Positions 1 through 9,258 are shown, numbered from the stretch's first letter. The stretch is 64,000 nt of DNA from MFD04580-c1 sp963702995 (GCA_963702995.1 OY969783.1:2790001-2854000), one strand, 5' to 3'. The notes: generated from the letters alone by a model not told the origin. Numbers and translations: made by a program.

Positions 1-189
1 GGCCTTGAGCATCTCGACCACATACGCGACCGAGTGAGCGTCGTCGTCCAGCAGGACGACGTTGTACGGGGGCAGCTTATCGAGCCGATTCGCAGGCCGG
101 GGGGCCGTCCTCGTGGCCGGGGCGGCCGCAGGAGGTTTCGGTGCGACCGAGGTACCACTGTCGCTATTCGGGTTCGCTGCTTCTGCCAT
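1..189 (-). CDS. clpS: ATP-dependent Clp protease adaptor ClpS, N-terminal part (runs off the window edge)
   Basis: The reverse strand from the ATG at 187-189 reads 63 codons to the window edge. The first 40 or so residues are a Pro/Ala-rich tail; then comes LPPYNVVLLDDDAHSVAYVV, which matches the ClpS core strand and helix (consensus YxVVLLNDDxTxMxFVVxVL). ClpS binds the N-domain of ClpA/ClpC and delivers N-degron substrates to the Clp protease. The C-terminal half, with the residues of the N-degron pocket, lies outside the window, so function is assigned on the N-terminal half only. The gene is divergent from the DHH phosphoesterase gene downstream. Confidence 0.8.
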   Translation of the reverse strand, partial: MAEAANPNSDSGTSVAPKPPAAAPATRTAPRPANRLDKLPPYNVVLLDDDAHSVAYVVEMLKA

Positions 190-809
190 GACAACGCCTC
201 GCCCCAAGTGCTTGTAGGGCTCGCTTTCTCTCCATCACGATCCACAGATCGCACGCGAGCTTTCGACGCGACCATTCTACCGGGAGCGTAGGCCGGCCGC
301 CCTGAAGTCACCAACCCCAATTCGGTCACGACACGGCGAACGAATCGGCGGAATAAGCCCCCAGATGGAACGCGGCTTGCAGGACCTCTTTTTTCATGGC
401 TCCCAAGGCTCACCCCGATCAGGCGCAGGCCACCACGCTCGATCGCGTCAGACCTTGGATTTCAGCCGACGCGATCGCCTCGGATCCAAACGCCATCAGG
501 CCCCGCGGCCGCGCTCTTATTGGACGGCGGCTCCTGGAAGCCTTAAGTCGTTCCAGCAATTCATGTTGGGCCGCGCGCCCGTCGATGAACCCCAACGGCA
601 GGGCGGCCGATCCCGACGCGATGCAGCCGGGCAGCGGCCCCGCGAAGTCGGCCGACGACGATCGTCGCGTTAACGCTCCGGATCCCGCCACATTCTTCGG
701 CGGCGCTGCTGACCTGGTTGGCGGAGCGGGCACGGCCGACGCCTCGTGGCTGAGCGTCGAGACGGCGGCGTTACCGTTCACGAACCCGGCTGACGACCTA
801 TCATCTGAT
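190..809. other. Region between clpS and the DHH gene; no independent gene supported
   Basis: About 620 bases. An in-frame extension of the DHH gene back to an ATG at 396 is open (138 extra codons), preceded by AGGA about 11 bases upstream, but the extension is low in recognisable structure and the family does not need it. The opposite-strand frames here look like GC-driven shadows. The divergent promoters of clpS and the DHH gene should lie here; I could not identify clear -35/-10 elements. Confidence 0.35.
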
Positions 810-1907
810 ATGACGGCATTCGTCGAATCCTGTGTCGGCACCATCGCCGGGTCGGCCGTCGCCGCCGAGCGACAGGCACGCGGGCGCCCGCGCGCCAAGA
901 AGCTGCTCTCGCTCCTGGCCAACAAGAAGCGCATCCTCGTCACCACGCATCAGCATCCGGACCCCGACGCACTGGGCAGCGCCGTCGCGATGTCCACGCT
1001 GCTTGCCGAGAAATTGCCCGGCCATCCCGAAGTGTGCATATCCCTCAAGGGACGCGTAGGCGGCGGGATCAATGACGCATTTGTCCGTGCGAGCCATTTC
1101 AAGCTCACGCCGTGGGACGACAACGCCCTCGATCACTACGACGCGATTGTCCTTCTGGACACCCAGCCGCAGTTCAATTTCAGCCCCTTGCCCCCGGGCG
1201 TGACGCCTGTCGCGGTGATCGATCATCACCGCGGCCGCGGCCGCCAGCCTGACGTTCCGTTTTGCGATATACGAACAGAGGTGGGGGCGACGAGCTCCAT
1301 CGTGTTCAGCTACTTCATGGAGCTGGACGTCAATATCCCCTCCGACCTTGCCGCCACCCTGCTCTACGCGATCGAGTCGGACCTCGCCGGGGCGGCCGGT
1401 ACGCCGGGCGAGCTCGATAACGTCGCCCTCTCGACCCTCACCGCTCTGGCCGACACGCGCAAGCTTTATCAGATGCGCTACGTGGATCTGCCGCGGAGCT
1501 ACTACATCGCCTACTTTCAGGCCCTGGCGAACGCGATCTTCCTCGAAAACGGGCTGATGACCCACCTTGGCCCGGTTGACTCACTCGAAAAACCGGCCGT
1601 CATGGCGGATTTCCTCCTCCGGTTCGACCAGGTCCATTGCGTGCTGGTCACCGCCGTCCATGAGACGAAGCTCATCCTCAGCCTGCGGACGAGCAGCACC
1701 CGCCAGTCGGCGGCCGACGTCATGCGGCGCATCCTTCGCAAGATTGGCGAAGGGGGCGGCCACCGCAGCAAGGCGGGCGGCTTCATCAACATCGCCGCAT
1801 TGACCGCTTCTGAAATCGAGAACCTCCGATCGCTTATCTGGCGACGCTATCTGCGAACGCTGGGGATCAGGCCCGGTAAGGGCCAGAAGCTGATCCCTTC
1901 GGTATAA
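810..1907 (+). CDS. DHH/DHHA1 family phosphoesterase (NrnA-like)
   Basis: About 365 residues from the ATG at 810. DHH motif I is seen as THQHPDPDALGSA near residue 46, followed by LLDTQ near 115, the family signature VIDHH near 140, and a DHHA1-type glycine-rich RNA/nucleotide motif GEGGGHRSKAGG near the C-terminus. These are the metal-binding aspartates and histidines of the DHH fold. Relatives include nanoRNase/pAp phosphatase (NrnA), which degrades 2-5 nt RNAs and 3',5'-phosphoadenosine; the precise substrate is inferred. The stretch between the two domains is longer than in typical NrnA. An upstream in-frame ATG at 396 would give 503 residues; I prefer 810 because homology starts just after it, although no strong ribosome site supports either choice. 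Confidence 0.85.
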   Translation: MTAFVESCVGTIAGSAVAAERQARGRPRAKKLLSLLANKKRILVTTHQHPDPDALGSAVAMSTLLAEKLPGHPEVCISLKGRVGGGINDAFVRASHFKLTPWDDNALDHYDAIVLLDTQPQFNFSPLPPGVTPVAVIDHHRGRGRQPDVPFCDIRTEVGATSSIVFSYFMELDVNIPSDLAATLLYAIESDLAGAAGTPGELDNVALSTLTALADTRKLYQMRYVDLPRSYYIAYFQALANAIFLENGLMTHLGPVDSLEKPAVMADFLLRFDQVHCVLVTAVHETKLILSLRTSSTRQSAADVMRRILRKIGEGGGHRSKAGGFINIAALTASEIENLRSLIWRRYLRTLGIRPGKGQKLIPSV

Positions 1908-2095
1908 CCCTTCGCCGCCTGCCAGGGCCGCCTGCCGATCGCTCGCGGCACGGCGGCGCCACCTTCACCTCTCAACGGTTTGTCGCGGCGGCGTCTCACC
2001 CGTAAACTCCCCCGTTTCAGACTTTCGACCCGATGGAAACCCTTGCCGGGCGCCGGCCCTGCCGGCGGCGGCTCGCGACCTCCAGATTCAAGCCC

Positions 2096-5000
2096 ATGAG
2101 CACCGAACTTCCCAAGACGTACGATCCCTCTTCCGTCGAGGCCGAAGCCTACCGCGTCTGGACGGAGGAGAAGGCGTTCCATGCCGAACCGGGCGACCCG
2201 GGCGCCCCCTATGCGATCGTCATTCCGCCGCCGAACGTGACGGCCGCGTTGCACCTCGGGCATGCGCTGAACAACACGATTCAGGACATCCTCACCCGCT
2301 ACCATCGGATGCTGGGCGACAATACCTGCTGGCTGCCGGGGACCGACCATGCCGGCATCGCGACCCAGACTGTTGTCGAAAAGCGGGTGATGCAGGAGGA
2401 AGGGAAGCGCCGCACCGACTTCGATCGAGAGACGTTTGTCGCCAAGATCCAGACCTGGAAAGACGAATACGAAAAGACGATCACCGGCCAGCTCAAGGCG
2501 ATGGGGTGCTCGTGCGACTGGGACCGCCAGGCCTTCACGATGGACCCGGACCGCGCCAAAGCGGTGCGTGAGGCGTTCTTCCGCCTGTTCAAGGATGGGT
2601 TGATCTACCGGGGCAAGCGGCTGGTGAACTGGGACCCGGTCACCCAGACCGCGCTGGCCGACGACGAAGTGGAGATGGAGGAAGTTGACGGCTTCTTCTA
2701 CTACCTCCGCTACCCCCTCACGGACGGCACCGGCCATGTGACGGTCGCCACGACCCGCCCCGAAACGATGCTCGGGGACACCGCCGTTGCGATGAACCCA
2801 AAGGACCCGCGGGCGGCCGAGCTGCGCGGCAAGCACGTCCGGCTTCCGCTCGTGAACCGCGAGATCCCGATCATTGAAGACGAGTACGTGGTTCTTTCGG
2901 TCGCGCACGGCGGCGACCCGGCCGATGTGAAAGCGCAGTTCGCGAGCGGCTTTCTGAAGGTGACGCCCGCCCACGACCCCAACGACTACGAGATCGGCCG
3001 CCGTCATAACCTCGCGGTCATCAACGTCATGGCGCCTGACGCCGCCATCTCCGACCAGCACGGCTGGACGGATATCGGGGGCGCCGGCTTCCTCGTCGGC
3101 AAGAGCCGCGAGGCGGCGCGCCAGCTCATCGTGAAGTGGTTCAAGGAGAACGGCCTGCTGGAGGAGATGAGGCCCTACCGGCACAGCGTCGGCCACAGCT
3201 ACCGCAGCCACGCCGCGATCGAGCCGTACCTAAGCGACCAGTGGTATTGCCGCGTGACCGACGACCGCCTCGCCGGAGCCGCGCTAAGGGCGATGGCGCG
3301 CGACGGCGCTTCTCAAGAACAAGGCGCCCCCGAGCACAGCGCCCAAACGAGCCGCGACCGTAAGGGAGCGGGCCCACCCCTCCCGCAAGACGCCCCCGAG
3401 TACCGCGCCGCGACGAGCCGCGACCGTGAGGGAGCGGGGCCGTCCGTGGAGCGGACGGCTACGAACGCCGCGATTCGCCCACCGTCCGAAGAACGTGACA
3501 TTTCCGCGTTCGGCTACCTCATCACATTTACCACCTACGGCACTTGGCTTCAGGGGAGCGACCGCGGTTCCGTCGATCGGCGGCACAACGTCCCGGGCGA
3601 ACCCGGCCTTGAACCGGACGAAATTCTCGAACGAGCTGAAGTTCGCGCGGCTCGCACACGCTCCGTTCAGTCTCGACGAAGCTCGAAGACGTGTTGTGCA
3701 GGAGACGATAGCGGAAGTCTGCAAGTATCGTGGGTGGACTCTCCATGTCGCCCACATTCGTCCGACCCATGTACATGTGGTGGTCACAGCGGACGCGCCA
3801 CCTGAGAAGGTCATGGAGAACGTGAAGGCATACGCAACTAGACGTCTACGAGAAGGCGGGCTCGCCTCCAAGGATTCGCGCGTCTGGACGCGACACGGGA
3901 GCACGCGATATTTAAATGATCGATCCGCGCTCAGCGCCGCAATGGTGTACGTTCACGACCAGCAGGGCGAGCCGATCGGGCCGGCACCGCTAGTCGCGGC
4001 GGACGTTGCCATGTTGCGGGGCGCGGCGGAAGACGTTTCCGCTGGCGCGGAAACCCCGCTCCCTTACGGTCGCGGCTCGTTAAATGCGGAACCCTCGCTC
4101 CTTGACGGTCGCGCGCGTTGGGAAGGCCAACTCCGGTTCTACCCATCGCGTTATTCGAAGACGTTCCAGACGTGGCACGAGAACATCCGCGATTGGTGCA
4201 TCAGCCGCCAGCTTTGGTGGGGGCATCGCATCCCGACCTGGAGCTTTCAGATTGGGAACGAACAGCAGGCTCTGGAAGCACTTCAATTTATTGAACAACT
4301 GACGAAGGAAGATCGCGCCGCCTTCGATAACTTCGGCGAGTCGAACGCTCTCCACGTCTGCATTCGATCAGACGACGACGCGGAAGCGATTCGTTACATT
4401 GAAGCCCGCGGCTTCCGGCGCGACCCTGACGTCCTCGACACGTGGTTCTCCTCCGGCCTGTGGCCGCTGTCCACGCTGCAGTGGCCGACCGACAACCCCG
4501 CGCTCGACAAGTGGAACCCGTCGAATGTCCTCACCACCGCTCGCGAGATCATCACGCTCTGGGTCTCGCGGATGGTGATGTTCAACCTCTACTTCCGCGA
4601 CTGCCTGCCGTTCACCGACGTCTTCATCCACGCCATGATCCAGGACGGCGACGGGCAGAAGATGAGCAAGAGCCTGGGCAACGGCGTGGACCCGCTCGAC
4701 ATCATTGGCTCGCACGGCGCCGATGCGATGCGGTACACCCTGGCCGCTATGACGACGCACACCCAGGACCTGCGCATGCCCGTCGATCTGGTGGACCCGC
4801 ACTCGGGCGTCGCCTTCGCGCCGCAGAAGATCACCAACGCGGCCGGCTACGTGGTGGCGGCGCCGACGCAGGTCAGCCCGAAGGACCCGACGAAGAAGCT
4901 GGTCAGCAGTTACGGCGTCATCAGTGGCGCGGTCAAGCCAACGGCGGACATGCCGCTGGCGAAGAATACCAGCGGCAAATTCGACCTCGGCCGCAACTTC

Positions 5001-5934
5001 TGCAACAAGATCTGGAACGCGGCGCGCTTTGCGATGGGCCACCTGGAAGCGGCGGCCGCCACGGCGGGCGGGCCGGCGGAGCCGGTCGATGAGATGAAAT
5101 GGTCCCTCGCCGATCGCTGGGTCGTCTCGCGGTTCAACCGGACCGTCGCCGAGGCCGACGCCGCTCTTAAAGATTATCGTTTCGACGTCTATGCCAAGGC
5201 GTGCTACGACTTCTTCTGGCGCGACCTGTGCGACTGGTACCTTGAGGCGATCAAGCCCGCCATGAAGGACCCTGCCGCGCCGCCCAGGCGGCCCATGTGC
5301 TTGCGGCGCTGCTGGACGGGCCCTGCGGCTGATGCACCCGATCGTCCCGTTCATCACCGAGACCATCTGGTGGCGGCTGAACGACGCCCGCCCGACCCGC
5401 GGCCTCCCCGGCCGCATTGAGTGCCCGCCCAGCCCGCGCCTGGTGAAAGCGAAGTGGCCGGTCGTCGGCTCGTTCTCAGAAGCGGCCGAGTTTGTCTTCC
5501 CTCGCATTCAGGAAGTCATCGGCGTGATCCGCAACCTGCGGAACGAGCACAACGTCAAGCCGAGCCAGTCAGTGACGGTGTCGATCCGCGCGCCCGGCGA
5601 CGCGGCCCGGTCGATCAACGAGAACCGGGAGCTGATCGAGCTGCTCGGGCTCTGCACGCTTAAGGCGATCGACGCCGATCTGCCGGCCCCCCCAAACGCC
5701 GCCCGCGCGGCGGCCGCCGGGTGCGAAGTCTTCGTCGAAGGGCTGGTGGACCCGGCCGCCGAGAAGCAGCGGGTCGCGAAGGAGCGGGAGTCACTGACGA
5801 AGAAAATCGCCGCGATGAAGGGCCGCCTCGGCAACGAAGCTTATATCGCCAAAGCCCCCCAGAAATTGGTTCAGGAGAGCCGCGACCAGCTCGCGACACT
5901 TGAAGCGGAGTTGGCAAAGCTGCCCGTGGATTGA
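2096..5934 (+). CDS. valS: Valyl-tRNA synthetase, interrupted by a REP-transposase insertion and by frame changes
   Basis: Charges tRNA-Val with valine. From the ATG at 2096 (MSTELPKTYDPSS) the class I signature HLGH is at residues 53-56, followed by the editing (CP1) domain and LSDQWY. At about 3300 the synthetase sequence stops; it resumes near 4105 with WEGQLRFYP, then RDWCISRQLWWGHRIP, LDTWFSS, the KMSKS motif near 4660, the anticodon-binding region and a C-terminal coiled-coil ending at 5934. The 800-base insert encodes a Y1 transposase-like domain flanked by REP repeats. The insert is open in the frame of the upstream half on its left and in the frame of the downstream half on its right, so one base change near 3620-3650 would make a continuous fusion. 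Two further frame changes lie at about 5275-5330. As written, the product stops at 3805; whether that is real or due to sequence errors cannot be decided here. Confidence 0.85.
3347..3439 (+). repeat. Two direct REP-like copies, left of the valS transposase
   Basis: Copies at 3347-3373 and 3412-3439 both read GAGCCGCGACCGT, then AAGGGAGCGGG or GAGGGAGCGGG, about 65 bases apart. They match, in the opposite orientation, the copies at 4056-4119. The same family recurs at 12.4, 14.2 and 20.3-20.5 kb. Confidence 0.75.
3488..3994 (+). CDS. REP-associated tyrosine transposase (Y1, HUH) domain inside valS
   Basis: The reading frame carries GYLITFTTYGTWLQG, then DRGSVDRRHNVPGEP, then after a one-base frame change near 3620-3650, the HUH signature THVHVVV, the helix KAYATRRLREGGL, and RVWTRHGSTRYL. 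This is the order of motifs in RAYT/TnpA_REP proteins, which nick at REP hairpins by a tyrosine intermediate; KAYATRRL falls where the catalytic-Tyr helix is expected. No own ATG start or stop was found: the frame is continuous with valS on both sides. It may therefore be a dead insertion, or a domain carried in frame within the synthetase. Four REP copies flank it in inverted orientation. Confidence 0.72.
4056..4119 (-). repeat. Two inverted REP-like copies, right of the valS transposase
   Basis: CCGCTCCCTTACGGTCGCGG (4057-4076) is the reverse complement of the left copies; a more diverged copy with GCTCCTTGACGGTCGCG follows near 4097. The second copy may double as valS coding sequence. Confidence 0.65.
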
Positions 5935-6021
5935 CATCAAGCAGGGCGTGCGGGTCGAGTCGAATGTAGCGCGTGCCACGAGGGTGATGCGGCGTGGCGA
6001 GCAACGACTTACACTGACGCA

Positions 6022-6059
6022 AAAACCTCCTTGACGCGCGATCGCGTCAAGGAGGTTTT
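6022..6059. terminator. Perfect bidirectional rho-independent terminator
   Basis: A 17-bp perfect stem, AAAACCTCCTTGACGCG (6022-6038), a 4-base loop CGAT, and the exact complement at 6043-6059 ending GGAGGTTTT. It sits between the convergent valS and OmpA-like genes, with A/T runs on both sides of the stem, so it can stop transcription from either direction. Confidence 0.9.
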
Positions 6060-6084
6060 GTTTCTCAAACCGAAAGCGGGCCTT

Positions 6085-7053
6085 CTATTTCCCAAGGTAC
6101 GGCCGGGCGGGCGGTGCGTCCTTGTTGTCGTCCTTGTTCATGCTGACCCGCGCGGTCGAGCGGGCGGGGATTGGGGCGGCCGCGGGAATGGCGGAGGCCG
6201 ACGGAGCCGGGGTTGCCGCGGCGACGGAGCCTGTGTGCGTCGTCGGGAGGATCAGGACCTCCACGCGGCGGTTCTTGCTCATCGCGTCCTTGGTGGGCGA
6301 CGGGTCCACCGGGCGCTGGTCGGCATAACCGGCGACTTCAAGGCGGCCGGAGGCGACGCCCTGCCGCTGGAGTTCCTTGCTGACCGCGATGGCGCGGTGC
6401 GCCGAAAGATACCAATTATCAAGGTGCCCGGCCTTGAGGGTCATGGGGTTGCTCACCGGCTGGCTGTCGGTGTGGCCGACGACCATCAGCTCGTACGGCG
6501 CGGCGGCCGACGAATTGAGGATCTGGGCGAACTTGTCGATCGCCTGCTTGGCGGTGGGCTGCACTTCGGCGCTTCCCGCCGAGAAGGTCAGGTCGCTCTT
6601 GAACTTCACCAGCCCGCGGCTGCTGTCGAAATCGACCAGCCCCGGGTTGGCGGCCGCAAAGGCATTCAGCTCGTTGGTGACGGCGACCGGGAGCGGCGTC
6701 GAACCGGCCTTGCCCGCAAGGTCGATCGCATCGCGGTACTTGGCGTTCAGTTCATCAAGCTGACGAGTCAGATCGGCGATCGTGGCGGCCTGATTGGCGT
6801 TCAGTGCCTCGCGGCCGCTCTCGGAGGACTGCTTCATCTCGAATTGGTGCTTGAGGACCGCGTATTGCGCGTCCGCGGTCCGAGCCCGCGCTTCCGCTTC
6901 CGAGAAGGCGGAATGCGCCTCGTCCCGGTCGAGCTTCATCGCGTTGTATTTTTCCTGGGAGACGCAACCCGTCATCACCAGCCCGAGGGTGGAGAGACCG
7001 ATCAGTCGAAGAATGGTCGAGGAAAGAACGGTTGAGGAAAGCTTCCGTGCCAT
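6085..7053 (-). CDS. OmpA/MotB-family peptidoglycan-binding lipoprotein
   Basis: Starts at ATG 7051-7053, chosen because GGAGG lies 7 bases upstream; ATGs at 7059 and 7071 fit worse. Product 322 residues: a lipoprotein signal ending LGLVMTGC (the lipobox Cys near residue 30), a coiled coil (about 35-110; DEAHSAFSEAEARARTADAQ), then an OmpA-like domain with AELMVVGHTDSQ-type core (VVGHTDSQPV, LSAHRAIAVSKEL, VAGYADQRPV, KNRRVEVLIL). The last 50 residues are Ala/Pro-rich. The TD and RR residues of the OmpA domain that hold diaminopimelate peptide are present. It likely tethers the outer membrane to peptidoglycan. A perfect terminator follows the stop. Confidence 0.88.
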   Translation of the reverse strand: MARKLSSTVLSSTILRLIGLSTLGLVMTGCVSQEKYNAMKLDRDEAHSAFSEAEARARTADAQYAVLKHQFEMKQSSESGREALNANQAATIADLTRQLDELNAKYRDAIDLAGKAGSTPLPVAVTNELNAFAAANPGLVDFDSSRGLVKFKSDLTFSAGSAEVQPTAKQAIDKFAQILNSSAAAPYELMVVGHTDSQPVSNPMTLKAGHLDNWYLSAHRAIAVSKELQRQGVASGRLEVAGYADQRPVDPSPTKDAMSKNRRVEVLILPTTHTGSVAAATPAPSASAIPAAAPIPARSTARVSMNKDDNKDAPPARPYLGK

Positions 7054-7497
7054 ACGCATGCCTCCATGCATGAAACTGTCCGGGACGTGAACCACCCCGG
7101 GGGGACGAACTGTGTTCTCAGCACCGCGTACGATGCGTTTGCCCGGCAAAAGGGATGGCAAGGACCGAGTCGCTCGTGCCCATTCGCGAGATGCCGGTGG
7201 AAGAAAGCCGAAACAAACCCAGCCGATCCGCGATGGCCGACGACGTCAGTATTGGGCCAGATCCCACATACGGCGGGCACCTCGCATCGCCGGAATCGCC
7301 CGAATTCCTGCGGTGCAACCGCGATTCAGTGTCCGATAACTTTTCAGGATTGCAAGCCCGCGCGGCAAAAAATGCGCGTTCTCCTTTTTTCGGGAGCGCC
7401 GTAACCGCGCTCCCGCGAGCAACGACAAGAGGCACGGCGGGCGCCGCGCCTCTTGTCGTTGCTGTTCAATCGGGTGGCGAGGCGTCCCCTATCGTCG
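7054..7497. other. Intergenic region with two hairpins; no gene supported
   Basis: Holds the upstream region of the OmpA-like gene and the downstream end of the HTH membrane-protein gene. A 16-bp perfect inverted repeat (7418-7433 with 7448-7463, arm AGCAACGACAAGAGGC) and a 9-bp one (7391-7399 with 7407-7415, CGGGAGCGC) lie just past the HTH gene's stop and could act as its 3' end. The second hairpin abuts a run of six T on the + strand (7385-7390). Confidence 0.55.
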
Positions 7498-8655
7498 CTA
7501 CCGCTTCGCCGTGGACCCGACGCGGCCGATGATCAGGCCGATCACAAAGAAGACCACGACCGCGATGAGGCCGATGCCCGACGAGGTCAAGAAGTTGATC
7601 TTGTTATCGACGAACCACTTCAGGATGTTAGGCCGGCTGCCCAGCACGGCCGCGATCAGGATAAAGCTGGCGAAGACCATCACCCCGGCGGCCGCCAAGG
7701 CCGCCCCGCCGAACGCGGGGGCCAAGGGATCGGCGGCCTGCACCACCATCGGCGGCGCCGCGACGCGCGGGGCCGTGGGCATTTCGTCGTCGAGGACCGA
7801 GCCAAGGCTCCCCTCGCCCACGTCGATCGCCGGCTGGCGGCGCCCACTCATCGGCCCCGCGCCGGGCGTGATTTCATCCAGGACGGCGCCGAGGCTGGTG
7901 TCGTCGCTCTCGCGGGTCAGGTCGAGCAAGCCCGAGCCGGAGCCGACGCCTTCGAGCGACAGTTGGTCGCGAATGCCGCCGGAGATGTTCGTCTGGGCCA
8001 TCGGATCGACGAACTCACCGCCGTCGTCAGTCCCGAAGACGTTAATGCCCGAGCCGCGGCCGCTGCCGCCGGCGGAACCGGACAGGCCGCTGCCCGACGG
8101 GCCCCCCGGACGACCCGGCGACGGCACGCCGCCCAAGGAGCCGGAGAGGCCCAGGTCGGTCGCCAGGGCAGTGTCGTCCTTCATCTTCATCGTCATGCCG
8201 GCATTGGAGCTGCCAATGCCCGACGCGCTGCTGGTGAGGTTGGAGCTAAGCCCCGACCCGCTCAAGCCCGACCCGAGGCCCGAGCCGGCAAGGCCAGAGC
8301 CCAGCCCGGAGCCCGACAGGCCCGACCCTAGCCCCGAGCCGCCGATCTCTCCTTCGGCGTCGCTCATGCTGATGCTGGTGCCGCTGGCGCCGGTCGTATC
8401 GACCAGGCCAATCAGCCCGCCGGAGTCGGAGACACCGAGATCGACCTGGTCGAGGCCCTGCGCGTCATCGCCGCCCATGCCGCCGCCATCCGCGCCCCCC
8501 TTGAGCTGCTCGACCTGGTCCGCCTTGAACATCAGGCGCGGCCCGTCACGAAACTCGCGGAGCTTGCCTTCGCGGGCGTACTGCTTGATCTCCTCTTCCG
8601 ACTTCCCGAGAGCGGCCTTGGCCTCCTCAAGCGTGTAGAACATCTTGGCCATCAT
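7498..8655 (-). CDS. HTH-domain protein with glycine/serine-rich linker and two C-terminal membrane segments
   Basis: 385 residues. Residues 1-50 (MFYTLEEAKAALGKSEEEIK, then LREFRDGPRLMFKADQVEQL) look like an excisionase/MerR-type DNA-binding helix-turn-helix. Residues 55-300 are low in complexity, with a run of Gly-Ser-Gly-Leu units near 105-140 (SGLGSGLSGSGLGSGLAGSG). Two strong hydrophobic segments follow near 315-340 and 355-380 (SGIGLIAVVVFFVIGLIIG), ending RVGSTAKR. Start at 8655 follows GGAGAA by 7 bases. The HTH may bind protein or peptide rather than DNA, as the protein seems membrane-anchored by its C-terminus. I do not know its function; architecture of this kind is common in Planctomycetota. 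Confidence 0.75.
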   Translation of the reverse strand: MMAKMFYTLEEAKAALGKSEEEIKQYAREGKLREFRDGPRLMFKADQVEQLKGGADGGGMGGDDAQGLDQVDLGVSDSGGLIGLVDTTGASGTSISMSDAEGEIGGSGLGSGLSGSGLGSGLAGSGLGSGLSGSGLSSNLTSSASGIGSSNAGMTMKMKDDTALATDLGLSGSLGGVPSPGRPGGPSGSGLSGSAGGSGRGSGINVFGTDDGGEFVDPMAQTNISGGIRDQLSLEGVGSGSGLLDLTRESDDTSLGAVLDEITPGAGPMSGRRQPAIDVGEGSLGSVLDDEMPTAPRVAAPPMVVQAADPLAPAFGGAALAAAGVMVFASFILIAAVLGSRPNILKWFVDNKINFLTSSGIGLIAVVVFFVIGLIIGRVGSTAKR

Positions 8656-8706
8656 GGGGCGGTTCTCCTCGGTGCCTGTCGCTTCCGCTCAGATTCTCAA
8701 AGACGT

Positions 8707-9258
8707 CTAGCCCTGGCGAACGTCACGCAGCGATTCGCACGATATTACCACCGCGCCGCGACTCCGCCTCATGCGGCGCAAGTCGTTCGCATCGTCCGCG
8801 TCAGCCGCTAGGGTCGGTCCGTCGGCATCGCGTTCTGCGGGGCGACCGGGGCCGGCGGGGGCGCCGCGGACCCCGCCCTGCTGCACGTCGAGCAGCTTGG
8901 CGATCTCGGCCGGGTCGGGCTGCGTGTTCCAATTCCCCAGCTTGCGATCACTTCGGAAATTCCGCGCCGCGACGAACCGGAGCACCCGCTCGCCGGGCAA
9001 AAATTCGTACGCACAGATCGACTGCGTATCAATGTCCATCAGGTAGACGCCCCAGACGTTGGTGCCGAACTGCGCGGGCATCAGGAAAATGCCGCCCCCG
9101 CCCGCGATCGGAGGGGTCTGGGGCGCGCCGAAGGCGGCCGTACCAAACGACGGGCCGCCCGATCGCCAGAGCATCGACGCGAAAATCGCCGCCAGCAGGC
9201 CGGCATTTGCGTAGAGAGCGAAGACTAGAGCGCCATTGCGACGACGGACGCGTTTCAT
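8707..9258 (-). CDS. Membrane-anchored protein of unknown function
   Basis: 183 residues from the ATG at 9256-9258 (MKRVRRRNGALVFALYANAG). A basic N-terminus precedes one membrane segment (ALYANAGLLAAIFASMLW), then a periplasmic part with IFLMPAQFGTNVWGVYLMDI and TQSICAYEFLPGERVLRFVA. An upstream ATG at 9327 is in frame but adds a basic stretch ahead of the membrane anchor. The gene lies about 50 bases downstream of the HTH/membrane gene's start on the same strand, so the two are probably co-transcribed. No family function is recognised; the C-terminal third is Asp/Ala-rich. Confidence 0.65.
   Translation of the reverse strand: MKRVRRRNGALVFALYANAGLLAAIFASMLWRSGGPSFGTAAFGAPQTPPIAGGGGIFLMPAQFGTNVWGVYLMDIDTQSICAYEFLPGERVLRFVAARNFRSDRKLGNWNTQPDPAEIAKLLDVQQGGVRGAPAGPGRPAERDADGPTLAADADDANDLRRMRRSRGAVVISCESLRDVRQG

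Larger units (their letters stand above)
3301..4119 (+). mobile_element. REP-flanked RAYT-type element inserted in valS
   Basis: Left boundary: two head-to-tail REP-like copies (3347-3373 and 3412-3439, core GCGACCGTAAGGGAGCGG). Right boundary: two copies in inverted orientation (4056-4081 and 4091-4119). Between them lies a Y1/HUH transposase-like reading frame. Inverted REP pairs around a REP-associated tyrosine transposase (RAYT) are the classic arrangement of that family. Exact ends cannot be fixed because valS sequence on each side is variable in this region and the innermost right copy may overlap synthetase codons (LLDGRARW). Confidence 0.7.

Noticed and set aside
396..809. 138-residue N-terminal extension of the DHH phosphoesterase
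   Set aside because: In frame, but not needed by the family and without recognisable structure; start at 810 preferred though not proven.
1847..3211. 454-codon open frame on the - strand opposite valS
   Set aside because: GC-rich shadow of the synthetase; the valS strand carries HLGH and other motifs.
3301..4119. The insert in valS as an intein or group II intron
   Set aside because: No intein splice motifs (N-terminal Cys block, C-terminal His-Asn) and no reverse transcriptase. The HUH motif and REP flanks indicate a Y1 transposase.
4368..5507. 379-codon open - frame opposite the C-terminal half of valS
   Set aside because: Arg/Val-rich shadow, no features.
7511..8638. 375-codon open frame on the + strand opposite the HTH membrane protein
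   Set aside because: Pro/Ser-rich mirror of the Gly/Ser-rich gene on the - strand. No motif or ribosome site.
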